A stretch of DNA of 64,000 bases from JAVBNH01 sp031551635 (GTDB lineage: Bacteria > Bacillota > Clostridia > Oscillospirales > Acutalibacteraceae): NCBI GenBank assembly GCA_031551635.1, contig JAVBNH010000028.1, forward strand, positions 1 through 64,000, read 5' to 3'. The stretch's first letter is position 1; every line of letters starts with the position of its first letter. Both the position numbers and the translations under genes were made by a program. Under the pieces are notes generated by a model. It searched no databases. It saw only the letters and a list, made by a program, of their open reading frames with translations, and was not told the origin of the DNA. Of the stretch, positions 26,385-34,369 are shown one piece after another.

Positions 26385-26822
26385 ATGTCAACCAGGGAAG
26401 AAATAGCAAAAAATTTATTTGCGGACAGCTACAATTGCGCTCAGTCAGTCGTCGCCGCTTTCTGTGAAGAAGAATGGCTTGACAAAAACACAGCTCTCAG
26501 GCTCGCAAGCGGCTTTGGCGGCGGAATGCGCTGCGGTGAGGTCTGCGGCGCGGTATCGGGCGCTGTTATGATAATCGGCTTGAAATGCGGATTTTATATC
26601 CCGAAGGATTTAGAACAGAAAGCTTATTGCAACAAGAAAACATATGAGTTTATCGAAAAATTCAAAGCGGAAAACGGCTCCGTTTTATGCAGAGATTTGT
26701 TGAAAATAAACATACAAACACCGCAGGATCACACAAAACCGGAGGTTCAGCAGCAGCATAAAATAATATGCCCTGACAAAATAGCCTCTGCTGTGAAAAT
26801 ACTTGAAGCTATGGATTTTTAA
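26385..26822 (+). CDS. C_GCAxxG_C_C family protein
   Basis: 145 residues of a small redox-type family defined by conserved cysteines. Seen: NCAQSVVAAF (Cys near 18), GGGMRCGEVCGAVSGAVMIIGLKCG (about 44-68), LCRDLL (about 104) and a late IICPDK. The cysteines are thought to bind a metal or FeS cluster; function in the family is not settled. It starts 14 bp after the phosphoesterase stop (GGAGTTGAG Shine-Dalgarno) and is followed 18 bp later by the transporter, so it belongs to one operon. Confidence 0.88.
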   Translation: MSTREEIAKNLFADSYNCAQSVVAAFCEEEWLDKNTALRLASGFGGGMRCGEVCGAVSGAVMIIGLKCGFYIPKDLEQKAYCNKKTYEFIEKFKAENGSVLCRDLLKINIQTPQDHTKPEVQQQHKIICPDKIASAVKILEAMDF

Positions 26823-26840
26823 TTATATTGAGGAAAATAA

Positions 26841-27413
26841 ATGAAAAAAAACGCAGGATTTTATTTTAAACTTTTTGCCGAATTGTTTATGCTCAGCGCG
26901 TTCACTCTCGGGGGCGGCTATGTCATTGTACCGCTTATGCGCAAAAAGTTTGTTGAGCAGCTGCACTGGCTTGAGGACGCGGAAATGCTCGACCTTGTCG
27001 GTATTGCCCAGTCAACGCCTGGAGCAATGGCGGTAAACACGTCTATTCTTGTCGGCTACAAGTTTTTGGGTGTGGGCGGCGCGTTTATCGGCGCAGCAGC
27101 AACCGTTTTACCGCCGCTTATTATAATATCCCTGATTTATTCGGTCTATTCGGCTTTCAGCTCAAACGAAATTGTCATTGCAGCGATGAAGGGCATGAGC
27201 GTCGCCGTCGCGGCGGTCATAGTCGATGCGGTTATCTCACTCATAGGAGGAATTGCGAAAACCAAATCAAAATTCTCGCTGCTCGTGATGGCGGCGGCGT
27301 TTATTCTTGTTTATTTTTTCAAAGTCAACCTGTTTTTGGTCATACTCTCAGCTCTGATTCTGGGTTTGGTTTACACATATGTCTTTATAAGGCGGAAAGG
27401 CGAAAAAGGATGA
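26841..27413 (+). CDS. chromate-type (CHR) transporter, first subunit
   Basis: 190 residues, one CHR domain with about six membrane helices. Seen: the LSAFTLGGGYVIVPLMRKKFVEQ motif (17-39) and GIAQSTPGAMAVNTSILVGYKFLG (about 54-77), both diagnostic. CHR proteins form a family of anion exporters; in many anaerobes the two halves are separate genes as here, and chromate is not certain to be the substrate. It overlaps the next gene at ATGA. Confidence 0.9.
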   Translation: MKKNAGFYFKLFAELFMLSAFTLGGGYVIVPLMRKKFVEQLHWLEDAEMLDLVGIAQSTPGAMAVNTSILVGYKFLGVGGAFIGAAATVLPPLIIISLIYSVYSAFSSNEIVIAAMKGMSVAVAAVIVDAVISLIGGIAKTKSKFSLLVMAAAFILVYFFKVNLFLVILSALILGLVYTYVFIRRKGEKG

Positions 27414-27976
27414 TTTTGCTTGAGCTTTACTGGGAATTTGTTAAAATCGGCTTGTTTTCGATTGGCGGCGGCTACGCGTCCCTGCCCTTGATTCAAGAGA
27501 GTATTGTCGGCGTGAAACAATGGCTGAGCGCGGCGCAGTTCACGGATCTTTTAACTATTTCACAAATTACACCCGGTCCCATAGCGATAAACAGCGCGAC
27601 CTTTGTCGGTATGCACGTCAGCGGAATCGCCGGAAGCGTAATCTGTACCCTCGGCTATATCACTCCGTCATTGATTTTTTCGCTGATTCTCGCCTTTTTT
27701 TACTATAAATTCCGCTCACTGGGGGGTGTTCAGGCGGCTTTCGCGGGGCTTCGCCCAGCTGTTGTCGGTTTGATTATGAGCGCCGCACTGAGTATAGCTC
27801 TCCCGATACTTTTCGAAACCGGCGAAAACACTTTCACGAGTTTTATAAAACCTGCAGAAATAATAATGTTTTGCGCTGTGCTGATAATCCTGCGTTCTTT
27901 CAAAAAGCTGAATTCCGCTCTTGTGATTCTCGCCTGTGGGCTAGCCGGAGGGGCGTATTTTTACTTTGTAAAATAA
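27410..27976 (+). CDS. chromate-type (CHR) transporter, second subunit
   Basis: 188 residues, the partner CHR half with inverted topology expected in short-chain CHR pairs. Seen: KIGLFSIGGGYASLPLIQESIV (12-33) and ISQITPGPIAINSATFVGMHVSG (about 50-72), matching the motifs of the first subunit. ATG overlaps the preceding TGA, so translation is coupled. The two would work as a heterodimer; this is from family knowledge. Confidence 0.9.
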   Translation: MILLELYWEFVKIGLFSIGGGYASLPLIQESIVGVKQWLSAAQFTDLLTISQITPGPIAINSATFVGMHVSGIAGSVICTLGYITPSLIFSLILAFFYYKFRSLGGVQAAFAGLRPAVVGLIMSAALSIALPILFETGENTFTSFIKPAEIIMFCAVLIILRSFKKLNSALVILACGLAGGAYFYFVK

Positions 27977-28002
27977 AAAAAGACTGCCGGAGCAGCCGCT
28001 AT

Positions 28003-28140
28003 GTAAACGATGATTAAATCATCGTTTACAGGAACTAGGGATCAGGAACTAGGGATCAGGAGCTAGGGATCAGGAGCTAGGGATCAGGAGGTAGGCGTTA
28101 GGGCTGTCGGATAAGGCTTCGCCTTATAATCTATTTTATT
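28003..28140. repeat. composite element: palindrome, heptamer array, hairpin
   Basis: Left: a 27-bp perfect palindrome starting GTAAACGATGATT. Middle: eleven in-phase 7-bp units alternating CAGGAAC/CAGGAGC with TAGGGAT (28029-28105). Right: GGATAAGGC-TTC-GCCTTATAATC and TATTTTATT. The same three parts, in the same order but inverted and with fewer units, lie at 52755-52856, so it is one element with a variable core. No protein coding capacity. Confidence 0.85.
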
Positions 28141-28270
28141 CCTGTCTTATCATAGATTGATTTATTGTTCACTTATAGTTTTATAAAAATCTAAATTATA
28201 CTTAATTTTTCATAAAATTTAAAATACATCAAGAGGCATACTGCTGATAATTAACTTTTGTAATTTACTA

Positions 28271-28342
28271 TTATTTCATCAACAATAATTTTTGTCCCGG
28301 TACAACCGGTCTTTCTGTCACTGCATGATAAACAATTTCCAT
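28271..28342 (-). pseudogene. 23-codon remnant resembling the N-terminus of DUF2441 proteins
   Basis: GGGAGAACAT precedes an ATG at 28342, and the frame reads MEIVYHAVTERPVVPGQ... before a TAA at 28271. This opening resembles my recollection of the DUF2441 family start (YHVVTERPM-x-x-GQ), proteins several times this length. The rest is missing, so I read it as a gene remnant. It lies in the AT-rich gap 28141-28440, where nothing else is recognised. Confidence 0.35.
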
Positions 28343-28449
28343 ATTATGTTCTCCCTAGAGAAATTATGCTAGAATCTGTGTAGTTTTTCCCGGACAACTT
28401 ATTGCTTGGCAATGTCTCCCTGTTCACCGGTTTATCCACTTTGTCCGGC

Positions 28450-28508
28450 GAATATTCACTATGTCCGCTCATTTATCCGCTTTATCCGCTTGACAGGAGT
28501 GAATATTC
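28450..28508. promoter_or_regulatory. inverted repeat GAATATTCACT / AGTGAATATTC, possible operator
   Basis: Two perfect 11-bp arms (28450-28460 and 28498-28508) flank repeated TTTATCCGC words. The right arm covers the Shine-Dalgarno (AGGAGTG) of the winged-helix gene. Binding there, or pairing of the arms in mRNA, would affect its expression. Autoregulation is inferred. Confidence 0.45.
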
Positions 28509-28510
28509 AG

Positions 28511-28687
28511 ATGCAAGCGGTGTTGGAGTATCTCAAGGAACACGGTTCGATTTCTCAAGGGGAATTGCAAGAGCTGCTGAGCATCAAAAGAACCCGCGCG
28601 TTTACACTGATAAAGCAGATGTCCGACGCGGGTCTTTTTAAGGTTGAGGGGCGGGGCGCAAACAGGAGGATAATTCTTTTTAATTGA
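28511..28687 (+). CDS. small winged-helix DNA-binding protein
   Basis: 58 residues. Seen: VLEYLKEHGSISQGELQELLSIKRTRAFTLIKQMSDAGLFKVEGRGANRRIIL, a complete winged helix with recognition helix near KRTRAFTLIKQM and a wing GRGANRR. It resembles the C-terminal winged helix of AAA_4/AlbA_2-type proteins, so it could be the surviving end of a longer gene, but a good Shine-Dalgarno (AGGAGTG, ten bases from the ATG) supports its own translation. The TGA stop is part of a TTGACAA heptamer run. Confidence 0.6.
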   Translation: MQAVLEYLKEHGSISQGELQELLSIKRTRAFTLIKQMSDAGLFKVEGRGANRRIILFN

Positions 28688-28718
28688 CAATTGTCAATTG
28701 TCAATTGTCAATTGTCAA
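28684..28718. repeat. TTGTCAA heptamer array
   Basis: Five in-phase units, TTGACAA then four of TTGTCAA. Each unit joins the next to give CAATTG, so single strands can fold on themselves. It provides the TGA stop of the winged-helix gene. Confidence 0.85.
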
Positions 28719-28746
28719 TTGCTTTAAGCTTGACAAATCGAGCAGC

Positions 28747-30213
28747 TCATAGTTTTTTTATAAACGACGCAAATTGCCCGAGGATTATCTTCACGCCGCC
28801 CGGCGAATTGCTCTCAATATTCAACGGCATTATCGGGTCGTGGACACTCAGACGCAGCAGCATAAAGCCGTCACCGCAGGTTTTATCAAAAGAAATCCGA
28901 ACACCCTCGAAGTTTTCAGCTGCGACTGTCCAGCCATTTTGTTTGTTTGCGTAATCTTTTAGTTCGTCTATAATTTTCTCGCCGTACGCTTTAAAATCCG
29001 GCGTATCTATTCTAAATCGTAGCTCCTTCTCCTCTGCCGGCTCCCGAAGGTCGGCAATGAGGTCAGGGAGCTTTTTGCCTGTGTTTCGCAGCTGAGCGGC
29101 TTTAATGATAATTCTTGTTATCAGATAAGCACCGTCGTCAAGGAAGTAATTCTCCCTCATCGCCGCGTGTCCTGAGGTCTCAATTGCCAGAGGGCAGGAA
29201 ATGCCCTCGCTGTTGAGCCTGACAGCTTCGTTTATAACGTTTTTATAACCCCTTTTGAAGCGGTGATGCACGCCGCCGAGGTTTTTATTGATGAATTCAC
29301 CAAGACCGTCCGAGGTGACGGAATCAGTCACAATCGTACCGCCGGGACAGATCTCAAGAGCGATTACTGAAGCGAGAGCGACAAGCCTGTTGCGGTTTAT
29401 TTCACCGCCGTCTGCACCGACACAGGCCGCCCTGTCAACATCCGTGTCGAAGATAACGCCGAGGTCCGCCTTATTTTTTATGACAGCATCACAAATGAAT
29501 TTCATAGCACCCGCGTCCTCAGGGTTGGGCACATGATTCGGAAAATTGCCGTCAGGCTCAAGAAACTGGCTGCCTTCTGTATCCGCACCCAAAGGTCTGA
29601 GCACTTTGTCGGCATAGAATCCGCCGACGCCGTTTCCCGCGTCCACTACGATTTTAAAGCCCGTGAGGGGCTTATGGTAATTTTCCGCGTTTACGGCTTT
29701 TATTATCATTTCGCGAAGAATAAGGGCGTACTGCGACATGAAGTCCACGCTTTCAAGAACGCCGGTATGTACATATTCGAGAGCGGAATAATTAGGCGCG
29801 TTTCGGAGAATTTCGGTGATTTCATCGCCCTCAAAGCCGCCGCCGCGCGTGAAAAACTTCAGCCCGTTCTTATCCTTCGGGTGATGGCTGGCGGTAATCT
29901 GCACCGAAGCGTCACAGCCGAGGTGAACACAGCAAAGAAACATTGCCGGTGTTGACGCGAGGGAGCAGTCACACACGTGAATATTCTGAGAGCGAAGGGT
30001 TTTTATCACGCACTTCTTTATACGCTCTGAGGAAAGCCGCGAGTCATGACCTACGGCGATTTTCATTTTCTCAGCTTTTTTGCCGAGTTTTATTTCGATA
30101 AAATCAACAAAGGAAGCGATTATCGCCTCGACTGTTTCGTCGTTAAGCTCACAATCCTCGCCAAGTGCCGTCCCCCTTATGTCCGTTCCGCTTTTTAAAT
30201 GTAGTAAATCCAT
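28747..30213 (-). CDS. phosphomannomutase/phosphoglucomutase family protein
   Basis: 488 residues of the alpha-D-phosphohexomutase superfamily, which moves phosphate between C1 and C6 of hexoses through a phosphoserine. Seen: SGTDIRGTAL (8-17), the catalytic serine loop ITASHHPKDKNG (about 106-117), the metal loop DTDVDRAACVG (about 255-265), the sugar loop ETSGHAAMRENY (about 343-354) and the C-terminal phosphate region near SFDKTCGDGFMLLRLSVHDP. Which hexose is used cannot be told; the short TASHHP form is shared with plant-like and clostridial phosphomannomutases. It lies 18 bp upstream of nothing else on this strand except the glycosylase gene, whose 3' end is near its start. Confidence 0.88.
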   Translation of the reverse strand: MDLLHLKSGTDIRGTALGEDCELNDETVEAIIASFVDFIEIKLGKKAEKMKIAVGHDSRLSSERIKKCVIKTLRSQNIHVCDCSLASTPAMFLCCVHLGCDASVQITASHHPKDKNGLKFFTRGGGFEGDEITEILRNAPNYSALEYVHTGVLESVDFMSQYALILREMIIKAVNAENYHKPLTGFKIVVDAGNGVGGFYADKVLRPLGADTEGSQFLEPDGNFPNHVPNPEDAGAMKFICDAVIKNKADLGVIFDTDVDRAACVGADGGEINRNRLVALASVIALEICPGGTIVTDSVTSDGLGEFINKNLGGVHHRFKRGYKNVINEAVRLNSEGISCPLAIETSGHAAMRENYFLDDGAYLITRIIIKAAQLRNTGKKLPDLIADLREPAEEKELRFRIDTPDFKAYGEKIIDELKDYANKQNGWTVAAENFEGVRISFDKTCGDGFMLLRLSVHDPIMPLNIESNSPGGVKIILGQFASFIKKL

Positions 30214-30230
30214 AATAGCTCCTCATTCCA

Positions 30231-31043
30231 TTATTTAATCGCCAGCGAAAATAAATATTGCTGAGCGACGCCTTCAAAGCCTTTGACGCATTCCGGTAAT
30301 CCCCGGGGATACAGCTCCTCTGTGAGCCTCTTTATATGCCTGTCAACTGGGTAGACCTCTTTTCGCGAAAAGCCGAACAGCATTGTGCAGTCCGCGACCT
30401 TCTGCCCCACGCCGTAAATGCTCATGAGTTTTGTCCTAAGCTCGTCTGTGGACAGCGCGGATATTTCTGCGAGATTTATTTCTCCCGAGCTAACTTTTCT
30501 TGCCGCGTCTAGTATGCCCCTCACCCTGTAGCCCGCGCGAATAGGTGACAGCTCACCCTCGCTGAGTGCTGCTAACCTTTCGGGTGCCGGGAAGGCGTAA
30601 AAATCGCCGTTCTTCTCGCCGAAACAGGTGCAGAGCCGGTCGATTATCCCCTTTATCCTTGTGATATTGTTGCAGGCTGAAATAATGAACGAGCAAAGCG
30701 TCTCCCACGGCTCCTGCCGAAGAATTCTAAGGCAGCCGAAGCGGTCTATTGCCGCACTGAGGGTTTTGTCCTCCCGAAAAGCTTGCAAAATCTCCTCATA
30801 ATCGGTGTTCAGGTCGAGGTAATCGATGAATCGTGCCCTGATGTCTGTTTCCCTTGCACCGAGGAAAAGAAGATCGCTGCCGTCCTCAAGAATTCGCGCA
30901 CCGTATGAGCCGAAGCCGCCCGAATACGCGCCGTCCGCGAGAGAGCGCCAGCGAAAGCACTGGCCGCCGTCAAGGGTGAGAGGAAGATTCAATTTACCGA
31001 AGCCGGAAACACGTACGCCATAATTGTTCTCTATAATAATCAT
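30231..31043 (-). CDS. 8-oxoguanine DNA glycosylase, OGG1 type
   Basis: About 270 residues. Removes 8-oxoguanine and nicks DNA by its lyase activity. Seen: OGG_N domain with LPLTLDGGQCFRWR (about 18-31), then HhH-GPD with the helix-hairpin-helix YGVGQKVADCTMLFGF and its catalytic Lys, and the catalytic Asp in VYPVDRHIKRL. Bacterial OGG1 of this type is frequent in Clostridia. Start choice is uncertain: Met codons lie at 31061 and 31043, and a TTG at 31073; none has a strong Shine-Dalgarno and 31043 fits the domain best. It is just upstream of the phosphohexomutase and probably co-transcribed. Confidence 0.88.
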   Translation of the reverse strand: MIIIENNYGVRVSGFGKLNLPLTLDGGQCFRWRSLADGAYSGGFGSYGARILEDGSDLLFLGARETDIRARFIDYLDLNTDYEEILQAFREDKTLSAAIDRFGCLRILRQEPWETLCSFIISACNNITRIKGIIDRLCTCFGEKNGDFYAFPAPERLAALSEGELSPIRAGYRVRGILDAARKVSSGEINLAEISALSTDELRTKLMSIYGVGQKVADCTMLFGFSRKEVYPVDRHIKRLTEELYPRGLPECVKGFEGVAQQYLFSLAIK

Positions 31044-31073
31044 AAAACAGGCTCTTTTCATCGAATGAATCAA

Positions 31074-31326
31074 ATGGAAATTATTGACAAAAACATGAAC
31101 AAAAATCTTTATGTAAGTTTGTCATTTTTATCTACGAAATGTATATATCGTAAAGCTGCTAAAACAAACAGTATACGCTTATTGTTCCAAATAAACATCA
31201 AAAGGCATTTTTCTAATTAACAAATGTTAAAAAACCTTTAAATATCGCGGGTTTTTAACATTTTCAACAGAGTTATCAACATAAAACATTCAAAAAACGG
31301 TATACGCTGGGTATAATTTACTATTA
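31074..31326. other. intergenic AT-rich region upstream of the glycosylase
   Basis: No gene. It contains GTATACGC twice (about 31171 and 31302) and TTTTCAACAGAGTTATCAACA (two overlapping words of 10-11 bases, near 31260) in which TTATCAACA is one base from a DnaA box. A promoter for the minus-strand glycosylase should lie here but is not obvious. Confidence 0.35.
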
Positions 31327-31728
31327 TTAACTCAATTTACGCACCTTCGAAAACAATGATTTAGACATTAGACATTAGGTAACCACTGATTAATAGAAAT
31401 TTACTAACTTTTGTATATTCATTGATTTTACAAAGCTTGATATATCAAGCTTTGTAAACGAAAATTTTTGGCTCTGTCTGTGAACGATGATTAAATCATC
31501 GTTCACTTAGATTGTAGACAGTAGATGGTGGTCGCGAATTGATTAATATGTGTTTTTTTTCTCTATGCTCGCGGTGTTTAAAAATTTTTAGCATTTATTA
31601 TAATTGTTCGCGGACAAGTTTATCGATTTTTTATGAGTTCTAAAATGTGACCTCTATCTAATGTCTAATGTCTAAAGTCTAAAGACTAAAATACCAAACA
31701 GTTAAATTAGGGTGCGAAAGCTGAGTTA
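31327..31728. mobile_element. nested non-autonomous element with TTAACTCA ends
   Basis: Ends TTAACTCAATTTACGCACC and GGTGCGAAAGCTGAGTTA are inverted repeats. Inside, in order: TAGACAT heptamers, a 26-bp palindrome (ACAAAGCTTGATA...), a palindrome GTGAACGATGATT..., heptamers TAGATTG/TAGACAG, GGTCGCG, CTCGCGGTG, TAATTGTTCGCGGAC, then TCTAATG/TCTAAAG heptamers. The copy at 56277-56545 has the same ends and core inverted. 402 bp with no coding frame, so mobilisation would need a transposase elsewhere. Confidence 0.75.
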
Positions 31729-31839
31729 TTAATCTTTTTCTCTGTATATATTTCCCTTTGCAGGAAAAACTGAAAGGGAAATATTATCAAATGCAGATAA
31801 GCTAATATTTAACTATTTATTTAGGATTGGTGAAATTTA

Positions 31840-32121
31840 ATGATTAAGGGCGTAAACCGTCAGGTAGTGGAAGTTAACGATGTCGGCAACGAGTTTTTTG
31901 AAAAGGCGATTCTTTTTGTTAAACCGGAATATTACGGGCTGGGTGAGGGCAAGCTTCACGAGAGGGCGCAGGCAATAATCAAACGCGCGGGCAATCCGCC
32001 GGTGACAAAGAGCACTGCGGGTGCCAAGGGTGAGCGGGCATGGATAAAATACACGGCTTTCTGCGTTTTAGGCGCCGCTATGAGCGCGGTAATATTTTCA
32101 CTGATAAGTATTCTTCGCTAG
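31840..32121 (+). CDS. small protein with C-terminal membrane helix
   Basis: 93 residues, family not recognised. Seen: a soluble N-terminal part (VNRQVVEVNDVGNEFFEKAILFVKPEYYGLGEGKLHERAQAII, about 5-48), a Lys/Ala/Gly linker and one membrane helix at the C-terminus (about 70-90, with FCVLGAAMSAVIFSLISIL), so it should sit on the inner membrane face as a tail-anchored protein. AGGATTGG precedes the ATG. No operon partner: a MITE-like element follows 3 bp after the stop. The FF-x-KAILFVKP segment looks conserved enough to search with. Confidence 0.65.
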   Translation: MIKGVNRQVVEVNDVGNEFFEKAILFVKPEYYGLGEGKLHERAQAIIKRAGNPPVTKSTAGAKGERAWIKYTAFCVLGAAMSAVIFSLISILR

Positions 32122-32124
32122 CTT

Positions 32125-32281
32125 ATACTAATCACTGATAAAAACGTTGAAAAATTTGCGAGGATTTTTTGCGTTTTACAAGGATGCCGACGCTGACGGG
32201 CTGACGCCCGTTAAGGAGAAAGACGCAGTAAAACACAAAAAAGACCGTAAATATACAATGTTTTTTATCAGTGGTTAGTAT
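32125..32281. mobile_element. MITE-like element with ATACTAATC ends
   Basis: 157 bp. Left end ATACTAATCACTGATAAAAA; right end, reverse complemented, ATACTAACCACTGATAAAAA. Imperfect pairing continues for about 55 bp (GCGTTTTAC and GTGTTTTAC), and the centre is a hairpin ACGGGC-TGAC-GCCCGT. It has no coding frame and starts 3 bp after the preceding stop. It shares the ATACTAA end with 4260-4365 and 54860-54906. Confidence 0.8.
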
Positions 32282-32447
32282 TAGAAATTCACCTAGTTTA
32301 ATGGCGGTTTATTATTGCTTTTCAGATTTTTTTGTGTTAGAATAAATCATCTTTTATCTTTTGCTCTCTATTATGATAAAAGATTTTATGTCTCTTGTCA
32401 AGATAGCGGTAGACAACCGGTATTTTATATGAAAGATTGGGAAAAGC

Positions 32448-32984
32448 ATGATTTTATCTGATAAAACAATAAAAGCCCTGCTTGCAAGCGGACAGCTCGG
32501 GATTGAGCCGCTGACACCAGCCCAGATTCAACCGGCGAGTGTGGACATTCGGCTAGGTACTTCGTTTTCACAGCTTGTGACTGAGCTGAATTCCACCGTT
32601 AAAATGGATGCACCGATAGAATACAGAACCATACAAACTGAGAGCTTTGTTTTGCAGCCGAAGCAATTTGTTCTCGCGACAACGATGGAGTATTTTCGTC
32701 TGCCTGACAATATGACCGCCTTTGTCGAGGGCAGAAGCTCACTGGGGAGACTGGGGCTGTTCATCCAGAACGCCGGATGGGTTGACCCGGGCTTTGAGGG
32801 TGAAATTACTCTTGAGCTTTTTAATGCCTGCGAGCACCCGATTGAGCTTGTTTCAGGAAGACGAATCGGTCAGCTTGTTTTCGCACAGCTTGACCGCGAC
32901 GCTGAAAATCCTTACAGAGGCAAATATCAGTCCCAGCGCGGAGCAACCGGCTCAAAAATATTTAATGATTTAGAAATAGTTTAA
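32448..32984 (+). CDS. dcd: dCTP deaminase
   Basis: Converts dCTP to dUTP (EC 3.5.4.13), feeding thymidylate synthesis. 178 residues. Seen: ILSDKTIKALLASGQL, PASVDIRLG (about 28-36), EGRSSLGRLGLF (about 94-105), GWVDPGFEGEITLELFN (about 110-126, with the catalytic Glu at the end of TLE) and a C-terminal KYQSQRGATGSK. Some members also hydrolyse dUTP; sequence alone does not settle that. GGGAAAAG precedes the ATG. It is a single gene ending at a strong terminator. Confidence 0.93.
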   Translation: MILSDKTIKALLASGQLGIEPLTPAQIQPASVDIRLGTSFSQLVTELNSTVKMDAPIEYRTIQTESFVLQPKQFVLATTMEYFRLPDNMTAFVEGRSSLGRLGLFIQNAGWVDPGFEGEITLELFNACEHPIELVSGRRIGQLVFAQLDRDAENPYRGKYQSQRGATGSKIFNDLEIV

Positions 32985-32993
32985 TTAATCTAA

Positions 32994-33044
32994 AAAAATA
33001 ACCGGGCAGGGGAATTATCAACCCCTGCCCGGTTATTTTTTTAG
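32994..33044. terminator. strong bidirectional terminator
   Basis: AAATAACCGGGCAGGGG pairs with CCCCTGCCCGGTTATTT around a short AATTATCAA loop, with A-run and T-run on the two sides. It lies between dcd (+) and the xylanase gene (-). Confidence 0.92.
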
Positions 33045-33077
33045 ATAAGCAAAATTATTTCATGTGGTTTCAGTTTA

Positions 33078-33114
33078 CAGTATCTAGTGTCTAGCGTCTA
33101 GAATCCAGAATCTA
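33078..33114. repeat. heptamer tandem array
   Basis: Five units, CAGTATC, TAGTGTC, TAGCGTC, TAGAATC, CAGAATC, followed by TAG. The CTA at 33112-33114 is the minus-strand stop of the first xylanase gene. Confidence 0.88.
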
Positions 33115-34251
33115 GAACTCCGTAACCGCAAAGAAATTCTGTTTTGGCATGCCGTTCACGTCGAAAAGCATCGGCCATTCTTTTCTTATATTGCCCTCGG
33201 AGGTGCCGTAAACTATAACGGTGTGTGCGTCGTCAAGCCCCCAGAAGGTTATGCCGTTGACGGTGTCCTTGTTGTCACGGCAGACCTTGAAGAAGTTTTT
33301 ATACTTAATCATCTGCCATGTTTCGAGCCATTCCGGCAGTTCCTCGGTTCTCTGGCGTTCATTTTCATAAATCTTGATGTCCATTTCGGTGACCTCAAGC
33401 TTAATGCCGAGCTTTTTGCAACGCTCAATGATTTTTGAGAGAGCTTTGAAATTGAAGTCGAAGGGGAGGGTGCTGACTGTGCCCATGTGCCCCTGAATGC
33501 CCACGCCATCAATTCTGATGCCTTCCTTTTTCAGCTTCTCGACCACAGAGAACATGTTGTCTGTCTTAGCCTTGTTGCCGAGCACAAAGGTCTCGTTGAC
33601 AAAGAGCAAATCGTCGTCCCCGGCGTATTTTGCGGCTAACTTGAAGGACTCACGCATATAATCCTCGCCCGCGATTTTAAAAACAGGGATATTCTCCTTG
33701 AGCTGAGAGGACCTGTCATACTGGAAGGGCTCATTGACGACATCCCAGCTGTCGACGACATCACGGTATCTCTCCATGACGGTTTTCATAAATGTATCCA
33801 TGCGGGCATATAGCTTTTCCTTTGAAACAAGCTGAGTTTTCTCCGCGTCCTCGAAATACATCCAGGTTTCCGAAACAGGCCAAATCAGGCAGTGTCCGCG
33901 GAGCTTTATGTTGTTTTCGCGGGCAAAGTCGGCAATTTTATCCATTGGCGCAAAGTCCCAGACGCCTTCGGCAGGATTCAGAGAATGCTGCTTCAGCTCA
34001 AATTCGGGTGTCAGTGAATTAAAATTCTTTGTGATAAATTCAGGGATGCCTTCCTCATAAAATTCGCCTGAATAAACGGCGGCGCCTATGTCGAAATAAT
34101 CCTCATAAGCACTTGCGATGCCTTCATAATTCTCATCTCCAAGCCTGTCCTTATAGTCCAGGGTTGACTTGTCGATACCGGCAAAAATCATCGCTATGGG
34201 GAGCAGGAAGGACATGATTTTATACATAAATCCGGGTAAAAAGTCGTACAT
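33112..34251 (-). CDS. endo-1,4-beta-xylanase-like glycoside hydrolase, GH10
   Basis: 379 residues. Retaining GH10 enzymes cleave xylan backbones. Seen: NSLTPEFELKQHSLNPAEGVWDF (substrate-binding strands), HCLIWPVSETW, acid/base Glu in WDVVNEPF, RIDGVGIQGHMGT, nucleophile Glu in LEVTEMDIK, and TFWGLDDAHT. The usual WHSQ after GH-x-L is WPVS, so one conserved His is lost. The N-terminus MYDFLPGFMYKIMSFLLPIAMIFAG is hydrophobic but not a classic signal peptide; it may act as a membrane anchor. A paralogue of about 45% visible identity lies upstream in the same direction. Its TAG stop is in a heptamer array. Confidence 0.9.
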   Translation of the reverse strand: MYDFLPGFMYKIMSFLLPIAMIFAGIDKSTLDYKDRLGDENYEGIASAYEDYFDIGAAVYSGEFYEEGIPEFITKNFNSLTPEFELKQHSLNPAEGVWDFAPMDKIADFARENNIKLRGHCLIWPVSETWMYFEDAEKTQLVSKEKLYARMDTFMKTVMERYRDVVDSWDVVNEPFQYDRSSQLKENIPVFKIAGEDYMRESFKLAAKYAGDDDLLFVNETFVLGNKAKTDNMFSVVEKLKKEGIRIDGVGIQGHMGTVSTLPFDFNFKALSKIIERCKKLGIKLEVTEMDIKIYENERQRTEELPEWLETWQMIKYKNFFKVCRDNKDTVNGITFWGLDDAHTVIVYGTSEGNIRKEWPMLFDVNGMPKQNFFAVTEF

Positions 34252-34292
34252 AATTTTCCTCCAAGCAATTAAATTGCAATTCGTGCAAGTAT

Positions 34293-34369
34293 GCTAACGT
34301 GGGCTTGGCTTGCCAAGCCCACAACCCAAGTCTTGTTTATTATTGAGCTTTCAGCCCACTAAGGTACTA
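34293..34369. repeat. 78-bp TTAGTACC repeat, inverted copy
   Basis: On the minus strand: TTAGTACCTTAGTGGGCTG, AAAGCTCAAT, an A-rich part, then TGTGGGCTTGGC-AAGC-CAAGCCCACG hairpin and GTTAGC. The TAG of its first TTAGTACC is the stop codon of the second xylanase gene (34367-34369). See 17667-17815 and 42674-42756. Confidence 0.85.

Noticed and set aside
26841..27976. Frameshifted single chromate transporter gene
   Set aside because: Both halves have their own full CHR motifs and the second has its own start with ATGA coupling; short-chain CHR pairs are a known normal form.
31255..31285. Replication origin at TTATCAACA
   Set aside because: A single near-match to a DnaA box, far from dnaA and without a cluster.
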